Source of the DNA: Oscillospiraceae bacterium
GTDB taxonomy: Bacteria; Bacillota; Clostridia; TANB77; CAG-508
Reading direction: 5' to 3'
Assembly (NCBI GenBank): GCA_009785865.1
Contig: WQVL01000005.1
Coordinates: 1 to 60,947 of the forward strand
Length of the DNA stretch: 60,947 nt
Positions 1 through 8,467 of the stretch are shown here, piece by piece. Under the pieces are notes generated by a model. It was not told where the DNA came from, ran no database searches, and saw only the letters and a list, made by a program, of their open reading frames with translations. The position numbers were made by a program, and so were the translations under genes. Position 1 is the stretch's first letter, and each line of letters begins with the position of its first letter.

Positions 1-396
1 ATGGAATTGATTATAATAGATTGACATTACTTATTGCAGTATTAGAGAAAAGAGCAGGACTTTTATTAGGATCACAAGATGTATATTTGAATATAGCTGG
101 CGGAATTAAGATAAATGAACCTGCATTAGATTTAGGAGTTATACTAGCAGCAGCATCTTCTTTTAAGAACATTCCAATTCCGCTTCGGAACAATAGCTAT
201 TGGAGAAGTGGGGTTAACAGGAGAAGTTAGATCTGTTAACCAAATAGAGAAAAGAGTAAAGGAAGCGGAGAAGTTAGGATTTAAAACTTGTATAATTCCA
301 GAGGTTAATAAAAAGATGTTAAAAGACAAGTATAGTATTGAGGTCATAGGGGTAAAAAATATAGTTGATAGTATGAGATTTTGTGGACTTAAATAA
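1..396 (+). CDS. radA: RadA/Sms DNA repair protein, C-terminal part (one CGGN shift)
   Basis: The gene enters from outside the window, so only the C-terminal Lon-protease-like domain of RadA is present. RadA is a RecA-like ATPase that helps process recombination intermediates. The readable protein runs from GIDYNRLTLLIAVLEKR through AGGIKINEPALDLG to GEVGLTGEV and ends at the TAA at 394-396, matching the usual RadA C-terminus. The frame breaks once. In-frame CGG at 186-188 leads to a TAG at 228, while skipping C186 and reading GGA gives IPIPLGTIAIGEVGLTGEV, the expected continuation. disA follows, as in many Firmicutes. Identification is firm; recoding is inferred from the frame. Confidence 0.93.
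186..189 (+). other. CGGA +1 recoding site in radA
   Basis: Codons ctt|CGG|aac become ctt|(c)GGA|aca. Glycine leads into TIAIGEVGLTGEV. The nine bases CGGAACAAT also occur at 5720 in a set B gene, where no shift takes place. Confidence 0.85.
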
Positions 397-477
397 TTGA
401 CTTTTATTAAAGTAGAATGTAGAATGTAAAAGGTAGAATATTTGAGAGGATTTTCGAGGAGGAAAGGAGCATATAAG

Positions 478-1560
478 TTGGAAAAAGCTAAAAAAGATAA
501 TATTAAAATAGATATACTAAAAATGATTGCTCCTGGGACCCCGCTTAGATATGGACTAGATAATATTTTAAAGGCTAAAACTGGTGCGCTGCTTGTTATA
601 GGTGATTCGCAGGAAGTGCTAGAATTGGTTGACGGAGGATTTAAAATCGACGAAGAATATACCCCGGCGAGACTATATGAGTTAGCAAAAATGGATGGAG
701 CTATTGTACTTAGTAAAGATCTTAAGAAAATACTTTTTGCTAATGCTCAAATTATTCCATCATATAAAATATCAACTGAGGAGACTGGAACAAGACATAG
801 AACAGCAGAACGTACAGCTAAGCAGACAGGGGAACTTGTTATAAGTATATCTCAAAGAAGAAGTGTAATAACGGTATTTAAAGAAGATTTTAGATATACT
901 ATAAAAGATACATCAAAGATGATAACTGAAGCTAATCAGGCTCTTCAAACATTAGAAAATTATAAGAAAGTATTTGACGCTAAACTTAACATATTAAATG
1001 AGTATGAATTTAATGACATTGTAACTTTAGATAATGTTATAACCTGCATACAAAGAGCAGAGATGGCTGGAAGAATAGCGGAAGAAGTAAGAAGCGCTAT
1101 ATATGAACTTGGAGAAGATGGACTTCTAGTAAAAATGCAATTGGAAGAACTAGTAGAAAATTTACCAGAAGAAGAACTTTTAATCATTAAAGATTATGTT
1201 GCGCCAAGCAGAAGGGTAATACCTGAAAAGATATTGGAGAATATTCAAAAAGCATCTGCGCAAAATGAATTTATTGACTCTGATGTAATAGCTAAACTTT
1301 TAGGATATGAAAACTTTGATAATTATGAAGAAGTTGCTGTATATCCAAAAGGATATAGGATTTTAAATAAGATACCAAGAATGCCAAATAATATAGTTCA
1401 TAACTTGGTAAAAACTTTTAAATCTTTCCAGCATATATTACTAGCAAACATTGATGAATTAGATGATGTAGAAGGAATTGGAGAGATAAGAGCAAGGACG
1501 ATTAAACAATCTTTAAGAAGAATGCAAGAACAATTTGTGTTTGGGAACATGTTAGTATAG
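478..1560 (+). CDS. disA: DNA integrity scanning diadenylate cyclase DisA
   Basis: Makes c-di-AMP from two ATP and scans DNA for branched structures. The 360-residue length is normal. The DAC domain is at the N-terminus with ELAKMDGAIVL and the catalytic DGA; the ligand motif GTRHRTAERTAKQTG is followed by SISQRRSVITVF. A helical linker comes next, and the C-terminus is a DNA-binding helix-hairpin-helix with DDVEGIGEIRARTIKQSLRR. I chose the TTG at 478 because AGGAAAGGAG precedes it by about 7 nt and EKAKKDNIKIDIL aligns with the family start; an in-frame TTG at 442 would add 12 residues. It lies 81 nt after radA and probably belongs to its transcription unit. No in-frame CGG. Confidence 0.96.
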   Translation: MEKAKKDNIKIDILKMIAPGTPLRYGLDNILKAKTGALLVIGDSQEVLELVDGGFKIDEEYTPARLYELAKMDGAIVLSKDLKKILFANAQIIPSYKISTEETGTRHRTAERTAKQTGELVISISQRRSVITVFKEDFRYTIKDTSKMITEANQALQTLENYKKVFDAKLNILNEYEFNDIVTLDNVITCIQRAEMAGRIAEEVRSAIYELGEDGLLVKMQLEELVENLPEEELLIIKDYVAPSRRVIPEKILENIQKASAQNEFIDSDVIAKLLGYENFDNYEEVAVYPKGYRILNKIPRMPNNIVHNLVKTFKSFQHILLANIDELDDVEGIGEIRARTIKQSLRRMQEQFVFGNMLV

Positions 1561-1655
1561 TTAACAAAAGAAATCCTAAAGGGTAACTTATCTCTACGCA
1601 TCATAGATGCTAGAGATAAGAAAAATAGAACCTAGTTAAGAAAGGAAGAAAGAAA

Positions 1656-2420
1656 ATGAAAAAAGAAAGAAACAAAATAATTTTAAGTTTAATAGGGTTA
1701 GCAATAGTGTTAGCGCTAGCTGGATATGTAGCATATGGATATTATATGAGAGAAACATTTGAATTACAAAATCCAATAGTTACTATGGAAATAGAAGGGC
1801 ATGGAACAATAAAGATAGAGCTATTCCCAGAAGCAGCACCTGAAACAGTTAGAAACTTTATAGCACTAATTGAAGACGGATATTATGATGGATTAAATTT
1901 TCATAGAATAGAAAATGGAGATCTTACTCTAATACAAGGAGGAGATTGGGCAGGAACAGGAGCAGGAGGAAATGACTATTCTGTAGTAGGAGAATTTGCT
2001 GCAAATGACCATAATAACCCTATAAGATTTGAAAGAGGAGTAGTTGGATTAGCAAGACAAGATTTCACTAGTATAGCGCACGAATTAAATGAACCTGATT
2101 TAATAGGGCCGGGGTATAATACCGGATTTGCACAATTTTTCATAATGGGAGTTGATGAACCAGCATTTGATGGGCGTTTTACAGCTTTCGGAAGAGTTAT
2201 TGAAGGTATGGATATAGTAGATGCATTAATACTAACGGAAACAGAAATTCATGTGGATGAAGAAACTGGAGAAGAATCTCCAACATCTGTTCCTATATAC
2301 CCACCAGTAATGAGGAGAGTAACAGTAGAAACTTTTGGAATAAGTTATAGAGAACCAGAGTTAGTAAGAACTTTTGACATGGATGGATTCTTACAACAAA
2401 TATTCCAAGGAATGTTTTAA
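1656..2420 (+). CDS. Membrane-anchored cyclophilin-type peptidyl-prolyl isomerase
   Basis: A 254-residue protein with an N-terminal membrane anchor (residues about 7-29, IILSLIGLAIVLALAGYVAY) and an extracellular cyclophilin domain. Family signatures are EGHGTIKIELFPEAAPETV, DGLNFHRI, IQGGDWAGTGAGG and AQFFIMG, then FGRVIEGMDIVD. It should catalyse proline cis-trans isomerisation and help exported proteins fold at the cell surface. Start ATG 1656 follows AAGGAAGAAAG. A clear terminator follows the stop. No CGG in frame. Confidence 0.93.
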   Translation: MKKERNKIILSLIGLAIVLALAGYVAYGYYMRETFELQNPIVTMEIEGHGTIKIELFPEAAPETVRNFIALIEDGYYDGLNFHRIENGDLTLIQGGDWAGTGAGGNDYSVVGEFAANDHNNPIRFERGVVGLARQDFTSIAHELNEPDLIGPGYNTGFAQFFIMGVDEPAFDGRFTAFGRVIEGMDIVDALILTETEIHVDEETGEESPTSVPIYPPVMRRVTVETFGISYREPELVRTFDMDGFLQQIFQGMF

Positions 2421-2436
2421 ATAGTAGATTGCTTAT

Positions 2437-2475
2437 AACACTGTAGGAGCGAAAACGCGTATTCTACAGTGTTTT
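2437..2475 (+). terminator. Rho-independent terminator after the isomerase gene
   Basis: AACACTGTAG pairs with CTACAGTGTT around a short insert and is followed by TTTTTATAATAG. It closes the radA-disA-isomerase region before the tRNA cluster. Confidence 0.85.
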
Positions 2476-2575
2476 TATAATAGTTTTAAGCTTCAAAAAA
2501 TTAATGTAAAAAATGTCAAATTAATCTTGACAGGACAATTAAAAGCTAGTATAATTAAATTCGTTGTAAAGACAT

Positions 2576-2651
2576 GGGTGCATAGCTCAGCTGGTAGAGC
2601 ATCTGCCTTACAAGCAGGAGGTCATAGGTTCAAGTCCTATTGCACCCACCA
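2576..2651 (+). tRNA. tRNA-Val (anticodon TAC)
   Basis: 76 nt including encoded CCA. Acceptor GGGTGCA pairs with TGCACCC, the D-arm reads AGCTCAGCTGGTAGAGC, and the anticodon loop is CTTACAA. Seven-nt loop, nothing unusual. Confidence 0.97.
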
Positions 2652-2656
2652 TTTAC

Positions 2657-2733
2657 GGCCCAGTAGCTCAGTTGGTTAGAGCGCTAGCCTGTCACGCTAG
2701 AGGTCGACGGTTCGAGCCCGTTCTGGGTCGCCA
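2657..2733 (+). tRNA. tRNA-Asp (anticodon GTC)
   Basis: 77 nt including encoded CCA. The acceptor starts GGCCCAG, the anticodon stem-loop is TAGCCTGTCACGCTA, and the T-arm contains GGTTCGAGCCC. It lies 5 nt after tRNA-Val and is likely co-transcribed. Confidence 0.97.
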
Positions 2734-2772
2734 CACCTAGAAAGTGAATAGCTAGCTATTCACTTATATTAT

Positions 2773-2848
2773 GCCTTGTTAGCTCAGTTGGTAGAGCAAG
2801 GGACTGAAAATCCCTGTGTCCGTGGTTCGATTCCGCGACAAGGCACCA
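2773..2848 (+). tRNA. tRNA-Phe (anticodon GAA)
   Basis: 76 nt including encoded CCA. Acceptor GCCTTGT pairs with ACAAGGC and the anticodon loop is CTGAAAA within GGGACTGAAAATCCC. Third member of the Val-Asp-Phe cluster. Confidence 0.97.
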
Positions 2849-2854
2849 TGAGTA

Positions 2855-2885
2855 AAACTTACAAACCATGAGAGTTTGTAAGTTT
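2855..2885 (+). terminator. Terminator of the tRNA cluster
   Basis: AAACTTACAAAC pairs with GTTTGTAAGTTT around CATGAGA and runs into T-rich sequence. Confidence 0.85.
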
Positions 2886-2921
2886 TTATTGTGCGCGACG
2901 TTTAATCGTCGCGCACAATAA
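2886..2921. repeat. GC-rich palindrome, copy 1
   Basis: A perfect 15-bp inverted repeat: TTATTGTGCGCGACG, a 6-nt loop, then the complement. A second copy with the same GTGCGCGACG core lies at 60832. Its composition is unlike the AT-rich surroundings, so it may be a REP-like dispersed element. It sits between the tRNA terminator and the terminator of the minus-strand gene at 2962. Confidence 0.75.
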
Positions 2922-2925
2922 AAAT

Positions 2926-2948
2926 GAGGGCACCATGCTAGAACCCTC
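2926..2948 (-). terminator. Terminator of the 2962-3270 gene
   Basis: GAGGG and CCCTC arms enclose a 13-nt loop. On the minus strand the hairpin is followed by ATTTTTATT, consistent with termination of the gene that ends at 2962. Confidence 0.7.
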
Positions 2949-2961
2949 GTAAAATTATTTG

Positions 2962-3270
2962 CTATTTTAGTATAGTCGCCTCTGCCTCGTAGGTTTCGTT
3001 GCCAGGGATAAGAAGTAGCTGTTCACCTGTGTATACATTTAATATCTGTATGCGTGGGAAAGCTCTGATCGTATCAAAACGAAAGAGTACACCATATAGG
3101 CGATTTTCCGAACGATGGTGAATGACAATTGGTTTGTCTGCCTGCCATTCAAGTACGATTTCTTCAGTGTTGGCAGGATATTCTTTTCCGTAAACCGACA
3201 CAGGCACATTTGGAATGAGATTTATTCTCATGGTAGTTTTATCATAAGACTTCACAATTGAGATTTTCAT
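2962..3270 (-). CDS. Hypothetical set B protein, 102 aa
   Basis: No recognised family. The protein begins MKISIVKSYDKTTMRINLIP and looks like a compact beta-rich domain without signal peptide or membrane segment. Its G+C content and codon choice (CGC, CGT, CTG) are higher than in flanking genes, and it has its own promoter and terminator, which places it with the set B genes. It contains no CGG, so it does not test recoding. AGGGAGTG lies just before ATG 3270. Confidence 0.75.
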   Translation of the reverse strand: MKISIVKSYDKTTMRINLIPNVPVSVYGKEYPANTEEIVLEWQADKPIVIHHRSENRLYGVLFRFDTIRAFPRIQILNVYTGEQLLLIPGNETYEAEATILK

Positions 3271-3324
3271 AGTTGTATCACTCCCTAAAGTAGTTTAGCA
3301 TGGTTATTGTACTACTATTCTTAT

Positions 3325-3353
3325 ATGGTAACATAATATATGGCGAGTGTCAA
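3325..3353 (-). promoter_or_regulatory. Sigma-A-type promoter of the 2962 gene
   Basis: On the minus strand, TTGACA, a 17-nt spacer containing ATTATGT, then TACCAT. The -10 is imperfect, but the -35 and spacing match the other set B promoters. Confidence 0.5.
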
Positions 3354-3482
3354 AATATGCTAAGAAACTTGATAAGAACTTTGAGTTTATAATTGTTAAG
3401 TGTTTTTGCTATGTGCTATAATATTTTCATAATTTATAAACAATGCGAATGTGAATAAGATAGATGTAAGGAGTAATGGAGT

Positions 3483-4421
3483 ATGAAACAAATAGTGATT
3501 AAGAGCGGAGAGGATATAGTAGACTCATGGGTTTTAAGCATGAGTGAGTTGTTACCAGAATTTAAAATTCTGCCATTCAACTCGCCAGAATTGATTGAAC
3601 AAAAGGAAGTTAGTTATGTGATTGGGTGGTGTCCAGATGCTGATTGTGTGAATTCCTTTCCAAACATAAAAGGACTAGTATCTATTGGATCTGGAGTAGA
3701 TCATATTATTAATTTGGATAGGCTAAGAAGCGAAATTCCTGTTATTAGAACAGTAGCTCCAGAGTTAATTCAGAGAATGAGAGAATTTGCTTCTATGTGT
3801 GTGCTTTCTTGGCATAGGCAGTTAATTCCTATTTTAGAAGCGAATAAAAGCAAAAGATGGGATAGGTTTGTATCTCCTCTTGCATCTGATATAACAGTTG
3901 GCATTATGGGATATGGCGGAATGGGAAAAGCTGTAGCAGAACTTCTTACTAAAATTGGATATAATGTTTGTGTTTGGGCAAATTCATCACGTTCGAATGA
4001 ACCGTATAAATATTATTCAGGAAAAAGTTCATTAAGTGAATTTGCTAGCAAATGTGATGTTTTGATTTGTCTGATTCCGCTTACAGAAGAAACAAAAGGA
4101 ATACTTGATTATGAACTGTTTTCGTCTATGAAAAAAGGAGGGTGCCTAATTAATGTAGGTAGGGGACTGCATTTAAATGAACAGGACTTAGAAAGAGCGA
4201 TGCAAGAAGATTTATTATCGCATGCTTTTCTTGATTGCTTATATCCAGAACCACTACCACCAGATGCATTTGCGTGGACTATAAAGAATTCGACTATAAC
4301 TTGTCATTCTGGGGCTTCTATTCCTCCCGAAGTGGGTGCAAAAATAATTGCAAAAAACATAAGATTATTTGAAAAAGGCTTATATGATGGACCTATGTAT
4401 GATTCTAAGTTAGGATATTAA
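3483..4421 (+). CDS. D-isomer-specific 2-hydroxyacid dehydrogenase (GhrA-like)
   Basis: A 312-residue NAD(P)-dependent dehydrogenase predicted to interconvert 2-oxoacids (glyoxylate or hydroxypyruvate type) and D-2-hydroxyacids. The Rossmann motif GIMGYGGMGKAVAELL is near residue 140. The catalytic Arg lies in INVGRG, the Glu in LYPEPLPPDAF, and the His in TCHSGASIPPE, the GhrA-like order. Substrate cannot be fixed from sequence. ATG 3483 follows AGGAG. It is monocistronic in appearance and has no in-frame CGG. Confidence 0.88.
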   Translation: MKQIVIKSGEDIVDSWVLSMSELLPEFKILPFNSPELIEQKEVSYVIGWCPDADCVNSFPNIKGLVSIGSGVDHIINLDRLRSEIPVIRTVAPELIQRMREFASMCVLSWHRQLIPILEANKSKRWDRFVSPLASDITVGIMGYGGMGKAVAELLTKIGYNVCVWANSSRSNEPYKYYSGKSSLSEFASKCDVLICLIPLTEETKGILDYELFSSMKKGGCLINVGRGLHLNEQDLERAMQEDLLSHAFLDCLYPEPLPPDAFAWTIKNSTITCHSGASIPPEVGAKIIAKNIRLFEKGLYDGPMYDSKLGY

Positions 4422-4561
4422 TGAATAGAAAAACAGTAAGAAAATGTAGTTAGATAATTTATGTATTACAGTTTAGATATTTTGCAAAATATTGCAAAAA
4501 AAATAATTAAATGATAAAATATATGATATAGAGAATGATGAAAAAGTTGGAGGTTAATCGT

Positions 4562-5509
4562 ATGAATATAGATGAATTATTAAATATAAAAAAGCAATTA
4601 GGTATAATTGCTGAAAAACGTAAAGAATTAGATGAGGCTATGGTAGATGGATATTATACATATGGAGAAGAAGTTTATAATGAGATCTGGAAAGAAGTAG
4701 AAGAGCTAGAAGGACAACTGGATTGTGGAGAATTAAGTTTTATAGATGCAAAAGATGATTTTTTATCAAAATTGATAAGAGATCATCATATTGGTGAAGA
4801 GGAAAATCCACAACAGATGTTTAAAAAGTTATTAGAATTATATGGTGAAAACCATTTGGCAAATCATATTGAGAGGATATCTTACGAAGAAGATGAAGAT
4901 TATGAATATGGCGAAGACGAAGAGATTGAAGATCATGAATATGATGAAGACGAAGAAGTAATCTCAGAAGACTCTGTTCGTATTCCTTTTGTATATTATA
5001 TATCTGGTCATGAAGATGAACTGATTGATTTAGTTACTGATGAAGACCTAAAAGGTAAGTTGTTAGAAAGCAGATTACAGGGGATTCAAAGAAGCGATGG
5101 TCTTGAAGAATACTTCAGGAAACGATTTAGTGATGGGAAAAATATTGAACTTCATGATGGGACGTATTTTGAGTATAATGATCCAAATGTATCAAATATA
5201 ATAAGAGACTTGCATTTTTTAGGAATCTTGAAAGATGAAGAATTTTATACTGTTCTTTTAGAATGTAAAGATGATACTGGAAAAAATATTATTGATTCTG
5301 ATACTCTGAAAAAATATATTCCTGTGAAAGTTTTAGAAAATGAAGAAGTTGGTGATGCTGTTACAGAATTCTTAAATTCATCAGGTACACCGCTATCAGA
5401 AAAAGCAGCAAAATTAGATTTAGAGGAAGCAGAAGCAGGAAGAATTTCTGCAGAGGAGGATCTAATTGATAAAGATAATGAATTAGAAGGCGAAGAAGTA
5501 GGAGGATAA
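4562..5509 (+). CDS. Acidic hypothetical protein, 315 aa
   Basis: I do not recognise a family. Residues about 1-70 look like a charged helical or coiled-coil domain (IDELLNIKKQLGIIAEKRK). Residues about 105-140 are a run of Glu, Asp and Tyr. A globular part follows with YYISGHEDELIDLVTDEDLKG, and the C-terminus is again very acidic. No signal peptide or membrane segment, so it is probably cytosolic. ATG 4562 has GGAGG 7 nt upstream and is preferred to an ATG at 4535. Set A composition; no CGG. Confidence 0.8.
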   Translation: MNIDELLNIKKQLGIIAEKRKELDEAMVDGYYTYGEEVYNEIWKEVEELEGQLDCGELSFIDAKDDFLSKLIRDHHIGEEENPQQMFKKLLELYGENHLANHIERISYEEDEDYEYGEDEEIEDHEYDEDEEVISEDSVRIPFVYYISGHEDELIDLVTDEDLKGKLLESRLQGIQRSDGLEEYFRKRFSDGKNIELHDGTYFEYNDPNVSNIIRDLHFLGILKDEEFYTVLLECKDDTGKNIIDSDTLKKYIPVKVLENEEVGDAVTEFLNSSGTPLSEKAAKLDLEEAEAGRISAEEDLIDKDNELEGEEVGG

Positions 5510-5522
5510 TATCGTACTTTGC

Positions 5523-5551
5523 TTGAAACATTATGTCGAACAGTGTATAAT
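5523..5551 (+). promoter_or_regulatory. Promoter of the set B lipoprotein gene
   Basis: TTGAAA, a 17-nt spacer containing TTATGTCGA, then TATAAT. A leader of about 100 nt separates it from ATG 5660. Confidence 0.75.
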
Positions 5552-5659
5552 AGTAAAACACAACAGAATAGGAGGTTACAAACCGTTTTTTCTTGGCTCA
5601 ACTAGTAATATTGCTAGGAAACTTAGAAACATATGACAACCCTGATTAGGAGGAAAAAA

Positions 5660-6196
5660 ATGAAAAAAATTGCGGTATTGGTGCTTTTGGCACTTGCTCT
5701 GTTGATGGTAGCATGTTCACGGAACAATGTTGTAGAGGATGTGGTTATACCCGTCTCTAACCTGAACTATTTAGATGGTTGGGTTATGTATAATGCGGAA
5801 TACCCAGATGACAATAGTTACCTTACTATTGAACGGATACTATTGATCGAATGGCAAGAGTTTGAAGAAGTGTTTGCAACACTTGTGTATCAGATGGCGA
5901 TGGTAGGACCGCCAGAGGTTCCGTTTCTGACTATGGAAGATATTTTGATGTTGGGATTAGTCATGTATTGGGAGATAGGGGAACCTAGACCTGAGTTCAT
6001 ATCAGTTTTGACAGAAATCATGCGCGAAGGCGCGAACTATATGTTTTCGGTAGCAGAAGACCCTTATAGAAATATAGGGAGAATGGTTAGAACCCAAGAT
6101 AAAATGATTCTTCTTACCATTATAGCTTTGGAGCATTTTGAAGGTAAAGTTGATGACTGGAATTCTGTGGAAGGAAGGCAAGGGTTGGAGATTTAA
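5660..6196 (+). CDS. Set B lipoprotein of unknown function
   Basis: A 178-residue predicted lipoprotein: signal peptide MKKIAVLVLLALALLMVAC with a lipobox-like Cys at residue 19, followed by SRNN. The mature part is mostly helical with no family I know. There may be distant similarity to the set B protein at 54102 (both have FEE(V/I)F and a later Arg-rich helix), but this is weak. Two in-frame CGG codons, 5720 and 5834, must be read as Arg: shifting at 5720 would reach a stop within five codons. ATG 5660 follows AGGAGG; an upstream ATG at 5633 lies before the ribosome site. Confidence 0.85.
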   Translation: MKKIAVLVLLALALLMVACSRNNVVEDVVIPVSNLNYLDGWVMYNAEYPDDNSYLTIERILLIEWQEFEEVFATLVYQMAMVGPPEVPFLTMEDILMLGLVMYWEIGEPRPEFISVLTEIMREGANYMFSVAEDPYRNIGRMVRTQDKMILLTIIALEHFEGKVDDWNSVEGRQGLEI

Positions 6197-6206
6197 CGCA
6201 AGAAAA

Positions 6207-6234
6207 CGGGCGCTTAGATAGGCCCGATTTTTTT
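6207..6234 (+). terminator. Terminator of the 5660 gene
   Basis: CGGGC and GCCCG arms followed by ATTTTTTTG. Confidence 0.85.
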
Positions 6235-6255
6235 GTAATTTATTATAATTTTGAG

Positions 6256-7017
6256 TTACTCCATTTCAATCAAGTCTTTCCAGTATTTTTTAGGCATAAA
6301 CTGCATTTGTAGTTTTTTATTAGTTCTCTCTTTGATAGCAATGGTTTTGAAGAAAGTCTTCCATAAGGTTTGATATAGCTTTTCTTCTTCTGAGTATTCT
6401 GGTATCTCTAAACTATTTGGAACATCCATCACTCTAAATTCTTTGGTGTCATATACAAAAGAGATATTCCTATTTTTATCATGTAGTATAAAGTTTTGAG
6501 TAGGTAATCTTTTAACAAAATGTTTTCCTACAATTTCTATAACATTATTATCAGGATGTATTGGAGCATAATATTGATTATCAGAGACACATCTGAACTT
6601 AACAAGACCTTTAAGTCTATGAGCTTCAAATGAAGCATTTCTTCTTAATTTCATAGTTTCTAATACATAATCGATTGAAAGCATATTATTAATTTCAGGG
6701 CCTGTTTTAAAGGCGGCAATTAGATATTTTAAGATGCTTATCTCTTTGTTTTTTTGTCCTGACAGAAATGCAGTATATGCAGTGTACATTGTACTAAAAG
6801 AAACATTCTTTACTATTCCGTCAAATACTCTTCGTGATTTTTCTTCATCTGTTTCAATATATGTGAGTTTATCTAGAATGTTATGCTCATAATCATCTTC
6901 TGTACACATTTTGATAGGTATAGTTAAGTTTGCATATGAATCAAATACAATTGAGAGAAGTCCAAAAAAAGTTCCATCATATATATATACTTCATCTATA
7001 TGCTTCCAGTTAAACAT
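6256..7017 (-). CDS. TIGR03915-family partner of the radical SAM DNA protein
   Basis: A 253-residue protein. The start (VYIYDGTFFGLLSIVFDSY) and the later conserved region (KFRCVSDNQYYAPIHPDNN) match the family usually encoded next to the radical SAM DNA modification/repair protein. Its start overlaps the end of the radical SAM gene by 22 nt, so the pair is probably translationally coupled. The biochemical function of the family is not established; a role in DNA metabolism is inferred from the partner. No in-frame CGG, so it is intact without recoding. Confidence 0.88.
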   Translation of the reverse strand: MFNWKHIDEVYIYDGTFFGLLSIVFDSYANLTIPIKMCTEDDYEHNILDKLTYIETDEEKSRRVFDGIVKNVSFSTMYTAYTAFLSGQKNKEISILKYLIAAFKTGPEINNMLSIDYVLETMKLRRNASFEAHRLKGLVKFRCVSDNQYYAPIHPDNNVIEIVGKHFVKRLPTQNFILHDKNRNISFVYDTKEFRVMDVPNSLEIPEYSEEEKLYQTLWKTFFKTIAIKERTNKKLQMQFMPKKYWKDLIEME

Positions 7018-8300
7018 TTTACTCTATCCTCCTTGCTTGGGGTTAATAAATCAAACAGAGACATTTGTATATGATTTATAGGTAATTTATAGTTTCTTCT
7101 TTCCAAAGAAACTAGGTTTTCAGTGATGAACCCTTCCCTGAAGTACTTAACGTGTTCATAATATTTACCACCGCAGGTAATAAAATATCTGGCTCTTTTC
7201 ATTACTACACCTAGTTTTTTAAGCTCATCATGATTTAGGTTAAACGTGCGTCTTGCTCTAATAATTCTTTTGGCAGATATAACTCCTATACCAGGGATTC
7301 TAAGCAGAGTAAAATAGTCTGCAGTGTTAATTTCGATAGGAAATTTATCTAAATTCCTTAATGCCCAATCACATTTTGGATCTAGCAAATTGTTAAAGTT
7401 TTGATGATTTTCATTTAACAATTCTTCTGATTTGAACCCATAAAATCTAAGGAGCCAATCTGCTTGATACAACCTATTTTCTCTAAGAAGTGGAGGAGGG
7501 CTTGCAGCAGGAAGATTCTCATCATTATTTACTGGTATATATGCAGAGTAGTATACTCTTTTTAATTTATATTTGTTATATAATCCTTCAGATAATCTAA
7601 GTATTTTTAAATCTGTTTCAGGAGTTGCACCTACAATTAGCTGAGTGGTTTGGCCGAGCTGGAACAAATTTGTCCTTATACCTAGAACGTTCAGCTTGAG
7701 ATGTAATAATATTCGTACTAACGTATTCCATAGGTTCTAATATACTATGCTTTTCTTTTGCAGGAGCCAGTAGTTTTAAGCTATCTGCAGAAGGGAGCTC
7801 AATATTTATACTCATTCTATCTACTACATGACCTAATTTATTTATAATTTCAGGGCTGCTTCCAGGAATTGATTTGGTGTGAATGTATCCATTAAAGTTA
7901 TATTCATTTCTTAGGATAAGTACCGCCTGATATATTTGCTCCATTGTATAATCTGGTGACTTAATAACTCCTGAACTCAAAAATAGCCCTTCTATATAGT
8001 TTCTTTTATAGAAGTTTATAGTTAAGTCTGCAATTTCTCTAGGCGTAAATGTAGCTCTTGGAACATCATTTGTAGCTCTGTTTATACAGTACTTACAATC
8101 ATAGATGCATGCATTTGTCATAAGTATCTTAAGAAGAGAAATGCATCTTCCGATCTGCACTCCAACTATGACATATTCCGACATGCTTCACCATTACCGA
8201 TGCCACCTTGTGTGTTTTGTCTTTTGCTACCACTAGAACTACATGAAACATCATATTTAGCAGAATCTGCAAGTATTTTTAATTTATCTAACATTTCCAT
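6996..8300 (-). CDS. Putative DNA modification/repair radical SAM protein (three CGGN shifts)
   Basis: Reading through three +1 shifts gives one 433-residue protein of the TIGR03916 type. The N-terminus DKLKILADSAKYDVSCSSSG is followed by GACGICHSWSADGRCISLL-type sequence after the shifts, then the 4Fe-4S/SAM Cys cluster CIYDCKYC, FVPAGQTTQLIVGATPETD, and a helix-hairpin-helix (LLRIPGIGVISAKRIIRARR). CGG codons at 8178-8180, 8150-8152 and 7654-7656 each precede a glycine that the family keeps. Without shifting, translation stops a few codons after the first site. Start ATG 8300 has GGGGGT upstream. The downstream gene overlaps by 22 nt. Confidence 0.92.
7653..7656 (-). other. CGGC +1 recoding site 3 in the radical SAM gene
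   Basis: gct|CGG|cca becomes gct|(c)GGC|caa, restoring FVPAGQTTQLIVGATPETD. This is the only CGGC site of the twenty. Confidence 0.88.
8149..8152 (-). other. CGGA +1 recoding site 2 in the radical SAM gene
   Basis: gat|CGG|aag becomes gat|(c)GGA|aga, restoring SADGRCISLLKIL nine codons after site 1. Confidence 0.9.
8177..8180 (-). other. CGGA +1 recoding site 1 in the radical SAM gene
   Basis: tgt|CGG|aat becomes tgt|(c)GGA|ata, restoring ACGICHSWSAD. Zero-frame reading meets TAG three codons later. Confidence 0.9.
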
Positions 8301-8387
8301 AAAACTACCCCCGAACAAATGTACTGAAATTATATCAGTAAAAAAATGAAATGTCAAACAAATGTTTCGGTATGGAATACTGAGAAA

Positions 8388-8455
8388 TTGCGGAAAGATG
8401 TTAATTTATGGTATAATTAAGTATAAACTAAATACTTGCAGGTACAAAACCTGCA
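8388..8455 (+). promoter_or_regulatory. Promoter and leader hairpin of the 8468 gene
   Basis: TTGCGG, 18 nt, then TATAAT within TATGGTATAAT (8412-8417). The short leader carries the hairpin TGCAGGT...ACCTGCA (8437-8455) just before AGGAGGG, so it could modulate translation. Confidence 0.65.
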
Positions 8456-8467
8456 CAGGAGGGTAAA

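Noticed and set aside
2576-2848. A quadruplet-decoding tRNA in the tRNA cluster
   Set aside because: All three tRNAs, and tRNA-Leu at 31687, have 7-nt anticodon loops and ordinary anticodons.
7618-8184. A separate gene starting at ATG 8184
   Set aside because: That ATG lies inside the radical SAM coding sequence, has no ribosome site, and its first 11 codons are out of the true frame.
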